A DNA stretch of 64,000 nucleotides. It comes from a bacterium 1XD21-70. Its GTDB lineage: Bacteria; Bacillota; Clostridia; Lachnospirales; Lachnospiraceae. The stretch spans positions 55,843 through 119,842 of the forward strand of contig RAYB01000016.1 in assembly GCA_003669055.1 (NCBI GenBank). Direction: 5' to 3'. Both the position numbers and the translations under genes were made by a program. Under the pieces are notes generated by a model. It worked only from the letters and a program-made list of their open reading frames with translations. It made no database searches and had not been told where the DNA came from. This document shows positions 62,192 through 64,000 of the stretch, in pieces (the stretch's first letter is position 1; every line of letters starts with the position of its first letter).

Positions 62192-64000
62192 TTACTTGCC
62201 GTTTGTGGTTGTGGTGCTGTCTACAACATAATCCTTCCAGTCTTTCTTTGTTCCAGGAGTTTTTTCTTTCAGGTTCTTGTTATTTGTATACAACTTAAGT
62301 GCAGATTTGTATACGTAGAAATACCAGTCATCACCATCTTTGGCTGCACTCTTTGTTTTCTGGATATTACCGCTGCTATTTACTAAGTAATACTTATATG
62401 GAGTGCTAGTGGTAGAATCATTTTTCTGCAATTCGGAAATGTCTGTGTAGCTGACAGTTTCATCATCTGTGTTCTTGGCAGTTCTCAGGGTTCCTACTGC
62501 ACCTGTCTTGAGATCCTGGGATGATACTTTGGATACCTTCACGCCGCCAACATTGATGTCGATGGAATTGCCGTTTGGAAGAACCTTGACAACCTGGTAT
62601 TTATCATCTTTTCCTGCTTCAATCCGGCAGCCGTACTTATAGATGTACTTGTTGTCATCAACGCCCGTCAGGCCACGGCCTTTGCCTTCGGCACCACCGG
62701 TCTTGCTGAACATGAAGTGGAAGGTTTCGCCATCCAGGGTTATGGTAGTGGCACCGGTCTTCATTGCTCCGTCGCTGTCTTCATCGTTGCCAAAGTAATA
62801 CAGGGTAGAATTTGCGGTCAGTGCATAGGAACTCTTGCCATCCAGCAGGTCGTTCAACTCATCAGCATCCACATCATCATCCAGTACGTTCAGGATAACA
62901 CCATCTGCCGGATTAACATCCATCAACACCAGGCCGGACAGCATAGCACCGCCCTTTGCATCCCCGGCGGTAGCATTGCCTTCAGGACGGAAGCCATAGT
63001 ATTTACCCTTGATCTTCTTGATCTGTCCGGATACAACTTGGCCATTCCCATCAGCATAATACCATCTCTCGGTTTCATCGTCAGCATCATTGGAAGCAAA
63101 GGTGCCGTTATTTCCAAACTGGGAATAATTGCTCTTAAATACATTGTCATTGTCCTCATGAGGGGCAACGACCTTGAACCACCCTTTGGTTACCCGGGCG
63201 CCATCATCCACATTGTTGAAGTATCTCCAGCTTGAGGTTGATGCTACGCTGGCTGGTTTTCTGGCACTGTCTCCAGAGGTAGCCAGAGCCCATTCATAAG
63301 CCATGACACCGCGGTTATCAAAGCCATATCTCCGGCCATTGATCTTAGACTCGGAAATCTCATTATCACCGGTATTGCATCTCTTCTGGCCATTGGATTT
63401 GAAGTTGAACCAGTGTTCCATGTCGTCATCCTCAATATCGTCATGGACATAAATCTTCTGCCAGCCGGTCTTCATAGCGCCGTCATCCCAACTGCCCAGG
63501 TAATAGGTTGCCGTGATCCAGCCGTCTTCATCTGTCTCACGCTCACCAACCGTATTCACCCAACCATATAACATTTTACCTTCATCGTCAAAGGCGTATC
63601 TCTTGCCGTCGATAGTTTTAAAACGGGTATTGCCGGTATCAGGGCCTTTGTATGCTTTACCATTGGACTGCATATAGTAGTAGTTGTACTCAGCCGGGTC
63701 ATCATCATCGTCCTGTTCCTCATTGACAACCTTAACCCAGGTATTGCGAACCATCACACCGTTAGAATCTACATAGTAGGTGTCGTTGTCGTCCTCGATC
63801 AGCTTATCGATTGCCATGGCGCCGCCTTCTTCGGCATCCAGCCAATACCAGTTGTCGCCGGATTTCTTCCAGGTATCTTCCACTCTGTTGCCATCCTTGT
63901 CATAGAAATACCAGGTTCCATCTTCTTCCACCCAGCCGGTAGCTGCGAAGGAAGTCATGGAAGCGCCGATGGCAAGCAGGGCTGCTGCAGATGCGACTGC
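62192..64000 (-). CDS. Large secreted cell-wall-binding repeat protein, 5' end beyond the window
   Basis: About 602 residues are visible; the frame is open to the window edge. The first residues seen, AVASAAALLAIGASMTSFA, are the end of a signal peptide. The mature protein is built of many CW-binding/choline-binding repeats with aromatic and glycine residues (for example GWVEEDGTWYFYDKDGNR, NGQVVSGQIKKIKGKYYGF) but is very rich in Asp and Glu. No enzymatic domain is seen, so it is probably a wall-associated surface protein. It resembles the small protein encoded at 51344 in repeat type. Confidence 0.82.
   Translation of the reverse strand, partial: AVASAAALLAIGASMTSFAATGWVEEDGTWYFYDKDGNRVEDTWKKSGDNWYWLDAEEGGAMAIDKLIEDDNDTYYVDSNGVMVRNTWVKVVNEEQDDDDDPAEYNYYYMQSNGKAYKGPDTGNTRFKTIDGKRYAFDDEGKMLYGWVNTVGERETDEDGWITATYYLGSWDDGAMKTGWQKIYVHDDIEDDDMEHWFNFKSNGQKRCNTGDNEISESKINGRRYGFDNRGVMAYEWALATSGDSARKPASVASTSSWRYFNNVDDGARVTKGWFKVVAPHEDNDNVFKSNYSQFGNNGTFASNDADDETERWYYADGNGQVVSGQIKKIKGKYYGFRPEGNATAGDAKGGAMLSGLVLMDVNPADGVILNVLDDDVDADELNDLLDGKSSYALTANSTLYYFGNDEDSDGAMKTGATTITLDGETFHFMFSKTGGAEGKGRGLTGVDDNKYIYKYGCRIEAGKDDKYQVVKVLPNGNSIDINVGGVKVSKVSSQDLKTGAVGTLRTAKNTDDETVSYTDISELQKNDSTTSTPYKYYLVNSSGNIQKTKSAAKDGDDWYFYVYKSALKLYTNNKNLKEKTPGTKKDWKDYVVDSTTTTNGK

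Overview
The window looks like chromosome from a Gram-positive gut anaerobe, most probably a member of the Lachnospiraceae (Clostridia). This is inferred from strong AGGAGG ribosome sites, frequent TTG/GTG starts, an AsnA-type asparagine synthetase, MutS2, a YhaM-like nuclease, choline/cell-wall-binding repeat proteins, and an HrcA-type (CIRCE-like) operator in front of clpB. No species can be named from sequence alone. Core genes have moderate G+C; a block of about 12 kb (roughly 17.75-29.95 kb) is clearly AT-richer.

Region 1 (1-17.7 kb) is housekeeping: a lactonase fragment, aroC, rpiB, asnA, a DUF4397 protein, clpB with promoter and CIRCE-like operator, a FecR-domain exported protein followed by a sensor kinase, a convergent OmpR-type regulator, mutS2, a membrane-anchored HtrA-like protein that has lost its catalytic residues, a YhaM-like HD nuclease and an rlmD-type rRNA methyltransferase.

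Region 2 (17.75-29.95 kb) is an AT-rich accessory island that starts inside the 3' end of the rlmD-type gene. It carries a split KilA-N gene, a PIN toxin with antitoxin and a decayed antitoxin copy, two DUF3795 proteins, acetyltransferases, an extra peptide deformylase, an intact McrB-like ATPase plus LlaJI-family endonuclease pair, a DUF6076 gene, a possible holin-like mini-toxin, and the wreck of an NgoMIV-type restriction-modification system. I see no integrase or transposase in it.

Region 3 (30-63.96 kb) is, after a malic enzyme, a large cell-surface polysaccharide locus. An initiating phosphoglycosyltransferase, many glycosyltransferases, a CapD/WbpM-type dehydratase, a flippase, an acyltransferase, GtrII- and GtrA-like membrane proteins, a Wzz-like chain-length protein and a Wzy/ligase-like membrane protein together describe Wzx/Wzy-type assembly. 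rfbA, rfbB and rfbD (without rfbC) and a GlmM-type mutase supply sugar nucleotides. Interspersed are a tRNA-Phe, a LytTR regulator, leuA, a tyrosine recombinase and two cell-wall-binding repeat proteins.

The most interesting signal is in the polysaccharide locus. Three neighbouring surface genes contain poly-G/C tracts: a branching glycosyltransferase with G9 (out of frame), a GtrII-like transferase with a seven-base tract (out of frame) and an acyltransferase with C9 at its 5' end (in frame). This is the pattern expected for slipped-strand phase variation of the surface glycan, although homopolymer sequencing errors must be excluded. Second in interest is the restriction island, where intact restriction genes sit beside a methyltransferase and endonuclease fused and broken by deletions.
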